From Amylostereum areolatum (lineage: Eukaryota > Basidiomycota > Agaricomycetes > Russulales > Stereaceae), in assembly GCA_012932865.1 (NCBI GenBank), contig SAXG01000025.1, positions 310,001 through 374,000 on the forward strand: a stretch of DNA of 64,000 bases. Direction: 5' to 3'. The position numbers and the translations under genes are program-made. Below, one piece after another: positions 22,041-33,417 of this stretch. Numbering within the stretch: position 1 is the stretch's first letter; each line of letters opens with the position of its first letter. The notes below the pieces were generated by a model, which saw only the letters and a program-made list of their open reading frames with translations, was not told the origin of the DNA and did not search any database.

Positions 22041-23427
22041 ATGTCTATCCTCTCAACCACCTCGACGAGCGACGCGGCTTATGGTTCCTCTTCCATGTCC
22101 AAGGAGGAGTGGTCCACCACCGTGGACTCGGACATTATCTGCGGCGTCGTGCGTGGTTTAATCCGTCGATTGCAGTGGGACCCCCTCCCAGACGAAATCG
22201 ACGAAAAGCTCGAGGCCGCAATCTTGGACACGGTATCCTCCTGGGATCTCAGTGATCAGACCAGGAGGGGCCTGCTCGGTGCAGTACCTGTGGCCGTTTA
22301 CATGAGCTCGGTAGGTACAGTTGTCCCCTCATCTTTCGATCCAGGTTTCACACGGTGCCGGTGGACGTGTGCCAGATGTCGTACGCGCAAGACTTCGACT
22401 TCGAACGCGAGCTGCTCATAGCGCTGCTCGACCTGTACGTTTACCTGCCGTAGGCCGCGGACCGTGATCAACGCTGACGGCTCCACGCTAGGTGTCTCAT
22501 CCACGCTGACAACGCCACCCATGCAATGTTCGACGCCTGCGAGGCGTTCGTGCCCCGCCTCCTCGCCCGCCAACCCCAGCTCGACCCAGTGCTCGAGCAC
22601 CTGGCGGCTCTGCTCCCGCGCCTCTCCGAGTTCTATCACCCGTTCGTGACGTCGGCGATGAGCACGTCGGCACTGCACTACGTGAGCGCGTGCTGCATCG
22701 AGGACCGCGCGAGCGAGGTGCCCGTGTCCGCGTCCTCCGTCGCATGGCCATGGGACTTTCGAAAGATGACGGGGATCGCGCCCCTGTGGGTGTGCTTTTT
22801 TCTCCGGCTTGAGATGATCACTCACTTATGAGGGAGCAGCTTTGGGTATGCCATATTTCCGCTAGCAACGTTTCCGGACGTGACTGCCTACTTGCAAGTA
22901 CGTCCGATCTATTTCACAATCCGGGGCATACCCTTCGAGAGTGGCACATCTCACATATCATTCGACAGGCGATGCCAGACATAGAGTACTTCATCAACAT
23001 GCTGAACGACGTGCTGAGCTTCTATAAGGAGGAAATGGCCCACGAGACGGCAAACTACATCCGCGCGTATGTGCTTTGGTTCATGCCATCACTGTCACGC
23101 CGACAACTTACACCTGTCCGTGTTCCCGTTCCAGCGACTCCCTTGCGCGTGGTCTTACCCCCACGCAAGCCCTGGTGCAATGCGCGGAAGATGCCATCAA
23201 CGCGCACGACCGTACCGTCAAGATTTTGAGCGAGGCGCACACGGGCGCGGCGGACCTCGTGGCAGCCTGGAAGGCCTTCGTACGAGGATATATGTAAGTA
23301 CCGATGCCTTCGCGTTCACAAGGGATCGCACCGCTCATTTCGATCGCACTCTAGAGGGTTCCATGTGCATAGCAAGCGGTATCTTCTGGCGCCACTTCTT
23401 CATGCTGGGGCGGATGCACAGGACTGA
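22041..23427 (+). CDS. TRI5-like terpene synthase A
   Basis: This is a probable class I sesquiterpene synthase of the trichodiene synthase (TRI5) family, with 336 residues in seven exons of 270, 59, 294, 58, 98, 159 and 73 nt. The Mg-binding NSE motif is clear as NDVLSFYKEE (N240, D241, S244, K247, E248), and an RY pair that could contact diphosphate lies at 321-322. The first metal motif, expected as DDxxD, reads HADNATH (D116-N117), which is divergent. Other family-like segments are FVPRLLARQPQLDPVLEHLA and KMTGIAP. The enzyme would cyclise farnesyl diphosphate in the cytosol; the product cannot be predicted. All splice sites are canonical. It is followed by a convergent dioxygenase pseudogene, repeating the layout seen downstream. 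Confidence 0.85.
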
Positions 23428-23559
23428 GAGCGGGCAGGGCATACACACGGTTTCATTAGATTATCTGTGTATCTTGCAAGCTACGTCTTCACCGCGACTT
23501 CCCTGCAGGTACGACTATCAACGCATAAGACATGTAAATATAGTATACGCTATCCCCTG

Positions 23560-24714
23560 ACTGTGGCCGCTAGACTCGATTTCCGTGTTCTGGAAGGTGA
23601 ACGTTCTTCAGACCCCCAGATTTGGCCGGATCCCCCATATACACTTGGATCGCCCGACGAATGCACAAGCGCGTCGACATGGTGAGAGATGCACCGTACA
23701 TCCTCCCCAATCGTCTGCTCAACGCGACGTTCGGCTGCATCACGCGCTGTCGTCGCGGACAATCTTGAATGCGATCTTATCGGGCAAGATCGGGATAGAA
23801 AGCGCGGGCAGACTCTATGTCTCCTCCTCGATGTAACGGTTCTTGCTGCGCGTACAGTCGCCGAAGCCGACAAGGAAGGTATCGACGAGCGTGTGCCACG
23901 GTGTGCTTTGATGTGCCCGCCTTCTCCGTGCGCCTGTATCTTGTACTGCTCGACGCGCACGATGCGCGGATGAGAACCTGCTCGGGATCAGCCTTCTCCG
24001 ATGGTCTGATCTAAGGGGCGCGCGTTGGACTCGAAACTCGGAGGACGGGACGTGGCGCGCGTTACGCACGAAGTGGCACGTCGTCTGGCTTTGCTGGTGG
24101 CCGTACCCGAGCGACGCGGCATGCTAGAGAAGCGTCTCGGCGGGAAGGGCACATCCTTGGGTGGTGTGCCCATGAGTCCGCGGGTGATAGGGCGCGGTCG
24201 TCTCGGAAAGTTTGCATCCTTCGCGGATAACGGTGAGTTTGAAGGAGTTAGAGAGCAGGCCACTCGCCTGGACTGGGGATTCACGGTGCAATGCAGCTAA
24301 CGTATCTGCAGAGTTCTTCCAGGGCGTAAGGACGTCGTGCTAGTGAAGGTGGCAGATATAAGAATAGGCGACGCACCCTGTTCACCCTGTTGTTCCTGCC
24401 TTCCTCGCCGTCCCTCCGTCCCCTGGCCACCCCATGCTCCTTTTGAATGTTACGCCCCCCCTCTCTAGCCTTGGAAGGGCACCTTCCGATGGGTTTGAGA
24501 TTCTGGTCCCTGAAAGCGGCTCATGCAATGCCGTGTGTACGTCGAAGGCGTTGCGCCCACCAGCGAAGGGTCTATCAACGTCCATCGGTGACCTGCAGAC
24601 CAGTGAGCCGCCAGACGAGAAATCGTGCGCTGAGCACTGGCATCGTTCTCTTTCGTTTACTGCTTCGACCGTCAGGTGAATGGGGAGGAGGCCTGGGTGC
24701 TCAGAGACAGACAT
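23560..24714 (-). pseudogene. 2OG-Fe(II) dioxygenase-like pseudogene, copy A
   Basis: This is a decayed copy of the dioxygenase family whose intact member lies at 46591-48253. The start MSVSEHPG and the PFAGGRNAFDV segment match copy B. The centre reads VEQYKIQAHGEGGHIKAHRG, then shifts frame to TLVDTFLVGFGDCT, where the intact gene has HRDTPELGLVGTFLLGLGDS. The iron-binding HxD is therefore lost at a deletion, and most of the C-terminal half is missing or unrecognisable. It is convergent with terpene synthase A, as copy B is with synthase B, so synthase plus dioxygenase duplicated as one block. Confidence 0.75.
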
Positions 24715-25513
24715 GACGGAGAGTTAGATAGATTCATTTCAGGGAGATTGCAAGAGTGATGGGAGTGATGTACGAAGCGATGGACGGCAACGAAGTGGGT
24801 GCAGGACAAAGAAACGGCGGACTCCGAAGACGCGCGCCAATTCCAAACGCGCGCTGGAAATTTGAATTCGGACGTTGGCCCGCTCTCTTGAGCTCGACCG
24901 GACACCGGAGCGTATGCATACGAGCCCCCCAAGTGCAATACAAAGTCAAACCCGTCGATGTCTTTAGCGACCTCTGCTGTAATTGTCAGCGTCAAACACT
25001 GGCTCACTCTCCGCTTCCGAGGTATGATGCTGCCGAATCCATCTGAGGGAGTCTAAGCCTTATGACTTTTATGGCATGGTATACCGGCACCACCACTCCA
25101 GGTTCGCCATTCTCACTTCGCCGTGGCTCAGAGTATCACTCAGGTCTCCTCGGCTATCCACTGGTAAAGTTCGAAACCTCCTAAAGTTCCTCTACGCTCG
25201 CATGTTGAACATTTGACGGACTCAGTGGCCTTCGCCCGACGTTCTATCTGGGCGCCGCCTCGCAGGTCGCTATGTATTATCTTTTTCTTCATGTTCTCTT
25301 CCCATCAGCCCTTTACTCTTGGCACTGTGCAATATGATAGGCGTACTGACTGGCGTGCGCTTGCAGAACCACGAGTCCCTCTTCCGTTCCTTCATACCTT
25401 CGCCGGCGCGTCACTTTCCTCTGGCCCTCTGCTTTTCAGCCCGGGGATTCATATTTCCCCAAAGAGCGCACGCCTCAATGTCTTAATCCAGCGTCGCATG
25501 CGGTCGACGCACA

Positions 25514-25519
25514 TATAAA
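25514..25519 (+). promoter_or_regulatory. TATA box of terpene synthase B
   Basis: TATAAA within GACGCACATATAAACCGTG lies 37 bp before the ATG at 25556. The surrounding bases are almost identical to the promoter of synthase A, including a GTAGGA/GTAGG word a few bases downstream. Confidence 0.75.
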
Positions 25520-25555
25520 CCGTGCCCTGCGTAGGATTCCTGCATCAAACTCCCC

Positions 25556-26914
25556 ATGTCGACTCCGTCCTCCACCTCGACCAGCGTTTCCTCCAAGACA
25601 GAGTGGTCCGCCACCGTGGACTCGAAGGTTATCTTCGGTGTCGTTCGTGACCTACTCCACCGGGTGGAGTACGTCCCACTCCCAAACGAGATCGACGAAA
25701 AGCTCGAGGCCGCGCTCCTGGACACGGTCTCATCATGGGATCTCAGCGATACATCCAAGAAGGGGCTTCTACGTTCCATGCCAGTTGCAGTTTACATGAG
25801 CTCGGTAAGCCCAACCGCTTGACGTTTTCTCCGATCCGACGTTGACGAGGTACTTGCCCTTCGGCTTGTTCCAGTTTTCGTATGCGCAAGATTTCAACTT
25901 TGAACGCAAGCTATTTGTAGCCGCCGTTACCACGTGCGCCCCATCTATCGTATGCCGTTTTTGACGCTCACACCTGCCTTTAGGTGTCTCGTCCACATCG
26001 ACGACACCTCGAACCAAAGATTCGAGGCTTGTCAAACGTTCGTGCCGCGTTTCCTGGCCCGTCAGCCTCAGCTCGATCCGGTGTTGGAGCGCCTTGCGAC
26101 CCTGCTTCCCGGTTTCTCTGAATATTACGACCCGTTCCCGGCGTCGGCGATGAGCATGGCGGCTTTAGAGTTTGTCAGCGCATGTTGCATCGAGAATCGC
26201 GTGAACGAGATGACCGTGTCGTCGTCCGCTACCCATTGGCCGTGGGATATTCGAAAGATGACGGGGGTCGCACCACTGTTCGTGTCCTTCTTTCATCATC
26301 TTGGAGTGACTGCTCACGTACGGGGAGACAGCTTCTCGTATGTCGTATTTCCACGAGAAAACTTCCCGGACGTGTCCGCCTATGTCCAAGTACGTCTGTT
26401 TGACGATTTACATACCTGCCACACTTCACGACTCATTGTGCGACAGGCGATTCCCGACATAGAACGATTCGTGAACTTGGTGAACGACGTGCTCAGTTTC
26501 TATAAGGAGGAGGTTGTCCACGAGACGGGAAACTACATCCGAGTGTACGTATCGTGCTCAGCGTGCTACTTCAAGCCGAGAACCTACACCTGTTCATGTT
26601 TCTATCCCAGCGATTCCCGCGTGCGCGGTGTCAGCCCAGCTCAAGCCCTCGTACAATGCGCGGAAGACACCATCAGCGCGCACGACCGCGCCACCCAGAT
26701 TTTGAGCGAGGCCCACACGGGCGCGGCGGAACTCGTGGCGGGGTGGAAGGCATTCGTACGAGGATACATGTCAGTATCCATCCCACCATGTTTTCGCCTT
26801 CGCGAGTGACCTTACGGCTGATTTCGATCGCACTCTAGCGCGTTCCACTTCCATAGCAAGCGCTATCTTCTAGCTGCATTTTTCGACACTGGAGAGGACG
26901 CGCAAGAGCAGTGA
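25556..26914 (+). CDS. TRI5-like terpene synthase B
   Basis: This tandem paralog of synthase A has 330 residues in seven exons of 249, 59, 294, 58, 98, 159 and 76 nt, so the five internal exons have the same lengths as in A. The first metal motif reads HIDDTSN, closer to the DDxxD consensus than in A or C. The NSE motif is NDVLSFYKEE and the C-terminal RY pair is in HSKRYLL. Other conserved segments are VPRFLARQPQLDPVLERLAT and HWPWDIRKMTGVAP. All donors begin with GT. As judged by its motifs it is the copy most likely to be catalytically competent. The expected role is cyclisation of farnesyl diphosphate, with an unknown product. It is convergent with dioxygenase copy B. Confidence 0.86.
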
Positions 26915-27118
26915 GAGCGTCCACTTAGATTACCACGTTTTACGTGCTTGACTCCGTTGTTTGAGTATGGATGCTTGTGGTTTATTCAACTCGATGCCGT
27001 TTCTCCTTTCAATGTAGGACGTAAGCCCCAGACAGCGGGTGTACGTACCGTATGTGTCATAGATAAAAGAACATATGGATAAATATCATGAAGGCGTAGT
27101 ACACAATTGATCATGTGG

Positions 27119-28654
27119 TCACTTGGGCTTCCGCGCGGGTACGACTACCAACGCATACGACATATATATGCTATCCCCTGGATGGGGCCTTGACCCGTTT
27201 CCCGTAAAGTCGGGCTCCATGTTATTCTCCCACTCGACTGTTGTCTGCTTCGTGTCCACTGCATAAAAGGTGACGTTCTTGAGACCAGCAAGCCACTCCA
27301 GCCCAGGTGCCCCTCCTAGGCTTGGGTCGAGACCCCGTATCCTACTCCTGACCGATTGGGAGTCCAGGATGGCATCAACATGCTGCGACGTGCAAGGGTA
27401 TACCTTGGCCGAGGTCTTCACCGGTCCCTCTTCGCTATCCTCGTTCCATTTCCACCGGATGACGACGGGCAGCAGATGCACCTCAACGCCCTCGACTTTT
27501 GAGAAACATGAGTGAAGCACGGCTTCGATCCCGCTGAGCTACATCGTCCCCATGCAGTATTTCCGCTGCATCAGCAGGCCGAACGGGGCGCACATCGTTC
27601 TCACTGTCTTGTCGACGCGTCGTACGAACTCGGTGTCCTCCGTGACGTCCGCCGGCCGCACCACGCTGTCATCACGGAAGACCTTGAACGCGATGACCGC
27701 GCGATGACCATACTTTATCCGCACGACTTGGTGCGCGAGGTCCGGGAAGAAAGCGACCCATTCCCCAGCGCGTGCGGAGTACGCCTTATCCTCGACCTCG
27801 AGGCTCTTCTTGTCCGTGGAATCGCCGAGACCCACAAGGAAAGTGCCAACGAGCCCGAGCTCGGGAGTATCGCGGTGGGCCTTGAAGTGTGGGCCTTCTC
27901 CGTAGACGTGTATCTTGTACGGCTCAGCACACACTGAGCGCGGAAGGAACCTTGCGCTGGTCTAGGCTTCCTGGATGGCCTGGAGGAGGGCGGTGGTAAC
28001 ATGGAACTCGGAAGACGGGATCTCGCGCACGGCGTGGTCGCTCCGCGCCGTCTGGCTTCGTACGCCGCCGTACCCGGACGGCGTGGCATGCTGGAAGAGC
28101 TTCTCGACAAGGGCGTCTGACCGGGCGGTCTGCGCGTAATCCTGGGCGTTGTAGAGCGCAATCATCTCGGATAGCTCGCATCCTTCGCGGGTGACGGTGA
28201 GATTGAAGGGTTTGGAAAGCGGGCCACTTACTTGGACGGGAGACTCGCGGTACAGTTCTCCTAGCTTCTCCACGGCATTCTATCACGGTATAAGAAGCTG
28301 TGAAGCGAATTCAACTATTCAACGCACCCTGTTCATCTTGTCATCCTCACTCTCGTCCTTATATCGCCCTCCTTCCACCGTCTGGCTGCGTCATACTCCG
28401 TTTGCACCTTCCTAATCTGCTCTCTAACCTTTGGTGGGAATTTCCCGATAGCGTTGAGTGTTTCTATTCGACTCACTGCCGCGCGTATGTCGAACGCGGT
28501 GCGCCCACCAGCAAATGGTGCATCTGTGACCTGCAGACCAGTGAGTGGTAAAAAAAGGAAGTTATGCAATGATATGAACCTGTGCATCGCCCGCCTTGAC
28601 GCGTTTACTGCTTCGACCGTCAGGTGAATGGGGAGGAGAGTGAGAGACACTCAT
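27119..28654 (-). pseudogene. 2OG-Fe(II) dioxygenase-like gene, copy B, two in-frame stops
   Basis: This is a member of the fungal 2OG-Fe(II) dioxygenase (prolyl-4-hydroxylase-like) family. The start is MSVSHSPPHSPDGRSS, followed by an intron and PFAGGRTAFDIRAAVSRIET. The catalytic region is preserved: EPYKIHVYGEGPHFKAHRDT (HxD), then FFPDLAHQVV (distal His) and HRAVIAFKVF (Arg for the cosubstrate). Compared with the intact 511-residue paralog, the frame is broken by a TAG at 27962-27964, within what would be the TIRDCWASRF region, and by a second TAG at 27539-27541 in KYCMGTM*LSG. Both stops are single-codon changes in an otherwise aligned frame, so the copy is a recent pseudogene unless the codons are read through or misassembled. 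Confidence 0.82.
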
Positions 28655-28772
28655 GGCGGGTAGGAGCGCAGATCGAGTCCGACGGCGGGCGGCCCACTCA
28701 CGATACGTCAGAAAAACACGATGGTGGATTTCAGCAGATTTCGGCAAATTCGGGGGTTTCTAATGCATTATA

Positions 28773-29798
28773 CACAGCAAACAACGGCGAGTTGGTCCCT
28801 TCGGGAATAGCCGGGGAATAGTGCCCCGGGAATACAAAATTCTTTTAGGGTCTATTCCCGCCAGGAGCGGGTAGATTAGTCCCAGACTATGCCGAGACTG
28901 GACCGGATGGGTCACTTTATCTGACTCCGACCGGGTAGAGGTCAAAGAGCCCTTACAAAGGCCTGGCGGGAAAAGGATATGTATTCCCAAGGGTAGTAAG
29001 AAAAACTATTTCTTTTATTTTCCTATCCGAAAGCGGCATCCTTTTACCATGATGATTGCCCATACCGGTACTGATCCGACCAAAAAAAACTTTTCCCATC
29101 TGCCCAATCAGACTCCTGAGAGATCCTATCACATCCAATCAGCTCACTCTCCCTGTTTAGCTAATAAGTAGATGTGTTGCAATTTACTATTAGCTAACTC
29201 AAAGCTAACTGCTCACCACCGCATTTTGTATATTTCTTACCAATTAACCCACTAGCTCTGATTTAGCTGCCTAAGAATATGCTAGCTAATCACGGAAAGT
29301 CTGTAGATATGTGGATAGCTAGTATTTAGCTAAGGGTTGAGAGATTCTGTTTGTTGTCACGCCCGCCCGACTCCCGGATTATGTAAGCCGTAAGCTTGTT
29401 ATTGGCTTGTTAGCTAAATCCCGCTGCTTTGTCAATCCCGCTTAGCTAAACTCTTCCAGACAGAAAAAAAGACGGGAAAAGTTTTTTTTAGTCGGATCAG
29501 GACCGGTATGGGCGATCGTCATGGTAAAAGAATGCCGCTTTCGGATGGGAAAATGGAAGAAATAGTTTTTTTTACCATTCTCGGAAACATGTATCCTTTT
29601 CCCGGCAGGCCTTTGTAAGGGCTCTTTGACCTCTACCCGGTCGGAGCAGGATACAGTGACCCGTCCGGTCCAGTCTCGGCATAGTCTGGGATCAATTTAC
29701 CTATTCCTGGTGGGAATAGACCCTAAAAAACTTTTGTATTCCCGGGGCACTATTCCCCGGCTATTCCCGAAGGGACCAACTCGCCGTTGTTTGCTGTG
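28773..29798. mobile_element. Foldback/MITE-like element with 330-bp inverted arms
   Basis: Bases 28773-29102 and about 29471-29798 are near-perfect inverted copies of each other (for example CACAGCAAACAACGGCGAG at the left end and its complement at the right). The unique centre is about 370 bp. The ends are CACAG...CTGTG and the flanks are ATA on both sides (28770-28772 and 29799-29801), suggesting a 3-bp target duplication. No transposase is encoded, so this is a non-autonomous DNA element. CAC termini and a 3-bp duplication fit the CACTA/CMC group, and a PIF/Harbinger origin is less likely. The centre is rich in TAGCTAA words. Confidence 0.85.
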
Positions 29799-29799
29799 A

Positions 29800-31380
29800 T
29801 AACTGATTCTAACACCCCGGAAATCAATTATAACTGCGTTTGCCTTTTTCTGACGTATCCAAGTCTTCGGCGCCTTCCGGCCCGACTTCACGCAGCGCAA
29901 CTCGACAACCTCCACTGCGTCCGTGACCTTGACCACAACTTGACCACGCAAAAATCATCGTGCTCTGTTTGGCCTCTATCCTAATGGATTTTATTGCATT
30001 TCGCGCCCTTTTACATAAGGGGTCTGCGTGCATCCCTTTCGCCATTCATTTGCGAGACCATCCACGTCTCGGTCGCCTTTTGACTCTGTTCTACTGGATA
30101 GACTCTGAGAGTTTGACATTGTCGATTCGTCTGCCTCTTGTCCCCGAACTCACTGGAGTATCTCTCACATGAATCGAATGACGATGCATTAGAACCATAC
30201 AGAAGGTGCAGGAATGGACCTTTCGCGTGGTCGTGATGAAGGGATTCCGTCCGGCGAATTGGCTGTTTGGCCTTGGCCATAGGTGAGCTCTCTCCATCTG
30301 CACTCCATCCCCACCCTTTCACCCGCAATTCTACCACCATCGACGCATCTTATCACCCTTATCTCTCATTCCACAAGCACTGACAATATAGCTCTCTCGC
30401 AAAACACCGGAAAACCATTCAAATTCTGTACCGCTTCAGCTACAGCCCCGATGCTGCACACACCCTGTTGCCATACCGCTTTCCGGGTAATTCAAGGATA
30501 CTCGCGAACTGCCAACCACTTTCGAGCTCTTCCATACTCCTCCAAAAGAGATAGCGGGCCAATGGACTCGGAGCGTGTCAAGACTGGTGCGATGTTTCCC
30601 TTCTCTCAACCTCTCGCGTGGGAGACCCATTGCATTCAACACCGCTATCGGGTGAGCAATAGTTCTCTTCTCATCCAGCGTCTCCTTATCTCATCTATCT
30701 CACCAGGATGCCGGGATCGTAACCACAACCTTCTCCACCTCAGCGCTGCTCCCGTTTTTGCCCTGGACTTGTCGACGAGCTAATCCGTTGAGGACGGCTC
30801 ACGATCTCGAAGGCCGCCCTGGAATATAGAGTAAGAATGCGTCTTTATCGGCGAATTTCCGCCGTGGAAAGTAACCTTTGACGTTTGTCTACATGACTCT
30901 TCAAGCGATTGAGCTTCCTACAGACATCATATGTCGCTCCCCTATAGAACGTACTCACTTCCACGAATGTTTCGATATAGTGATAGGCCACTTCTTCTCG
31001 CTCAAGCTGTTTCATAGCCGCCTCTCATTGCTGCCGTTGCTCACAATGTTTTTAGGCTATCCCACGACTGTATGCTGGATACCGGACTGAACGGACATCA
31101 GTGCTATATATCATACCTCAAGTCACTCAGTTCGTGAATTATCCTTCCCGTCATTTCCCCGCTCATTTTCAAGTCGTTTTATGTGATAGGAAGGGTGTGT
31201 AAGCTCCGAATTATGAGCTCCTCGAAACCGATGCATGAGCGCCATCTCGTTCCCTTCATTCTTCATCGCCTGCCTGTCATTGTTCTCATCCATCCCACTG
31301 CTTTTTCATCCTATAACTTCCGAAATTCCGCTGGAGCGCGCGCCATTATCCTTCGCATACTCCCATGTTTCTGAATGTTC
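29800..31380. other. Intergenic region between foldback element and synthase C
   Basis: About 1.6 kb. One open frame of 166 codons (30283-30783, plus strand) has no recognisable domain and biased low-information sequence, so I do not call it a gene. No RNA gene or repeat was recognised apart from the end of the foldback element. Confidence 0.45.
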
Positions 31381-31388
31381 GACGCCTA

Positions 31389-31394
31389 TATAAA
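31389..31394 (+). promoter_or_regulatory. TATA box of terpene synthase C
   Basis: TATAAA in GACGCCTATATAAACCACG lies 37 bp before the ATG at 31431, the same spacing as for synthases A and B. Confidence 0.72.
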
Positions 31395-31430
31395 CCACGA
31401 CCGACGTAGGCAATCCCTACCAAACTCATC

Positions 31431-32751
31431 ATGTCGACACCTTCCTCCGCCTTGATCAGTGACATCGCCAAAGTTCTCTCCAAGGAAGATTGGTCTGCCA
31501 CTGTAGACTCAGAAACCATCATTGGCGTCATTCGCGACTTCCTCAGTCAGATGCAGTGGGAGCCGGTCCCCACCATTGCAATCAACGAAACGCTGGAAGC
31601 CGCGCTCCTGACCACAGTATCCTCTTGGGATGTCGATGACAAGACCAAGGAAGAACTTTTTAGTGCCTCGCATGTGGCCGCTCGCATGATCTCGGTGAGC
31701 CCATGTCCTTCATCCCCACTTCACCTTGGGTTTGACAATGTTTGTGCCAGCTGGTGTACGCGCATGATCCCAACTGGGAACGCAAGCGGCTGATAGCCAT
31801 GTTCACGATGTACGTTTGCATATCGCCACCCGTAATCTAGGCTCATGGTCGGCCAACCATAGGTGTCTCGTCTACGTGGACAACACGGCTCACGCGAATT
31901 TCGAAGCATATGAAGCATTTTCGCCACGCCTCCTGGCCCGCCAGCCTCAGCTCAATCCCGTGCTCGAACACCTTGCCGCCTTGTTCCCGCGTCTGTCCAG
32001 ATATTTCGACCCATTTGCGGTATCGATGATAGGCATGTCCGTATGTCAATTCGTCAGCGCGTGTTGCATTGAGGACCGCGCGAACGAGATGACTCTGTCA
32101 TCGTCCGCCACTGCATGGCCTTGGCTCTTTCGGACACTGACGGGACTCGTATCCGTGTAAGTGTCCGTCCTTTCATCTTCGAATTGCACTTGACGTTTGG
32201 CTGCGTAGGTTCGCTTATGCCATATTTCCACGGGAAAGCTTCCCGGACTTGACCGCATATCTGCAAGTGCGTATGCTCGATGATTTACTCGTCTTCCTGC
32301 TCACGACATACGCGCTAGGTTATGCCTGACATTGAACGCTTCATGAACTTGGCAAACGACGTTATCAGCTTCTACAAGGAGGAAGCGGCCCATGAAACGG
32401 CGAACTACGTCCGCGCATACGCCTCGAGCTCTTCATGCGCCGGACTGATGGCGATCTAACTGTAATGATTTGCATAGCACTTCCCTCATGCGCGGCCTGA
32501 GCCCGGTTCAGGTCCTCCTAGAAACCATTGAAGAAACCGTCAGCGCCTACGACCGTGTCACCGTCATGTTGAGCGGAGCACAAACTCACGCAGCACCCCT
32601 CGTGGCGGCTTGGAAGGCTTTTGTGGGAGGGTACCTGTGAGTGGTTCAGCTGTTCGCGTCCACGAGCGACCATAAACTGACTTCACGGCGTAGCACGTTC
32701 CATATGCAGAGCGAGCGCTATCTTCTGACGCAATACTTCAAATGTGACTGA
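31431..32751 (+). CDS. TRI5-like terpene synthase C, one splice donor lost
   Basis: This is the third tandem TRI5-like paralog. The model would have 329 residues in seven exons of 264, 59, 294, 58, 98, 159 and 58 nt, again with the internal lengths of A and B. The NSE motif is NDVISFYKEE, the first metal motif reads YVDNTAH, and the RY pair is in SERYLL. The odd point is intron 5: exon 5 must end at 32416, but the next bases are ATACGC where A has GTATGT and B has GTACGT. The donor G is an A at 32417, and reading through meets a stop after about 14 codons. The gene may be a young pseudogene, may splice poorly, or may contain a base error. Everything else is intact. Confidence 0.75.
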
Positions 32752-33417
32752 CGAATTCTCGTTTGACCGCAAGGATACACACTGCTTACACTGAGCAAGG
32801 GCTCTAACTTGCTGTGTGGCGCTTCCGAACTAGTAAAGGCGACGTCGTGTAGTATAGAATGTTCTTTCGTGAAGGAGAAACGGGACCGCCGCGTGTGTGA
32901 AAGCGCGAAGTACGAAAAGGGACTGTTCTGTGGAGAGAATCAAACGATGCAGGAAGAGCATCAGGATACCTACGACGAATTCTGTGACATACAATTCCTC
33001 GTGTCGAACTTGGATCGAGTCAAAGTCTTAGAAAGAGAAGCCACGCGTAAAAAGGAGCGACTGCGGAGACTGCGGCGTAGTTCATCTTACGGCTGCCTGT
33101 CTGCAGCTGTCGGCCCTGGGGAGCGTGCTCAACGTCAACGTTCAACTTGTGACCATGTAAGTAGGCCAGCCATGGTCCATAGAAAAGTACGTGTACGCGC
33201 ATCCGGGGGTACTCAAGGCCTTCCGTCTACCCATTCCCTTCCTCTCTCTTATCCACGCGTAAGTAGGTTACTTGTTCGTATGCCAGTGCTCTGCTGATCA
33301 ACCGTTGTCTATAGCTCAACCATTTGTCTATCGGCGCACGAAAATCCTCATCGTAACGGCATTCCCCCTCAATGTTCGGGGAAGCAGGTAGCGAAGGGAC
33401 AGTGGAGGTGCAGTCTA

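Noticed and set aside
27512..27937. 141-codon plus-strand open frame
   Set aside because: It is antisense to the catalytic region of dioxygenase copy B, which carries the HxD motif.
30283..30783. 166-codon open frame as a gene
   Set aside because: No domain, no signal peptide, no intron logic and no paralog; probably chance.
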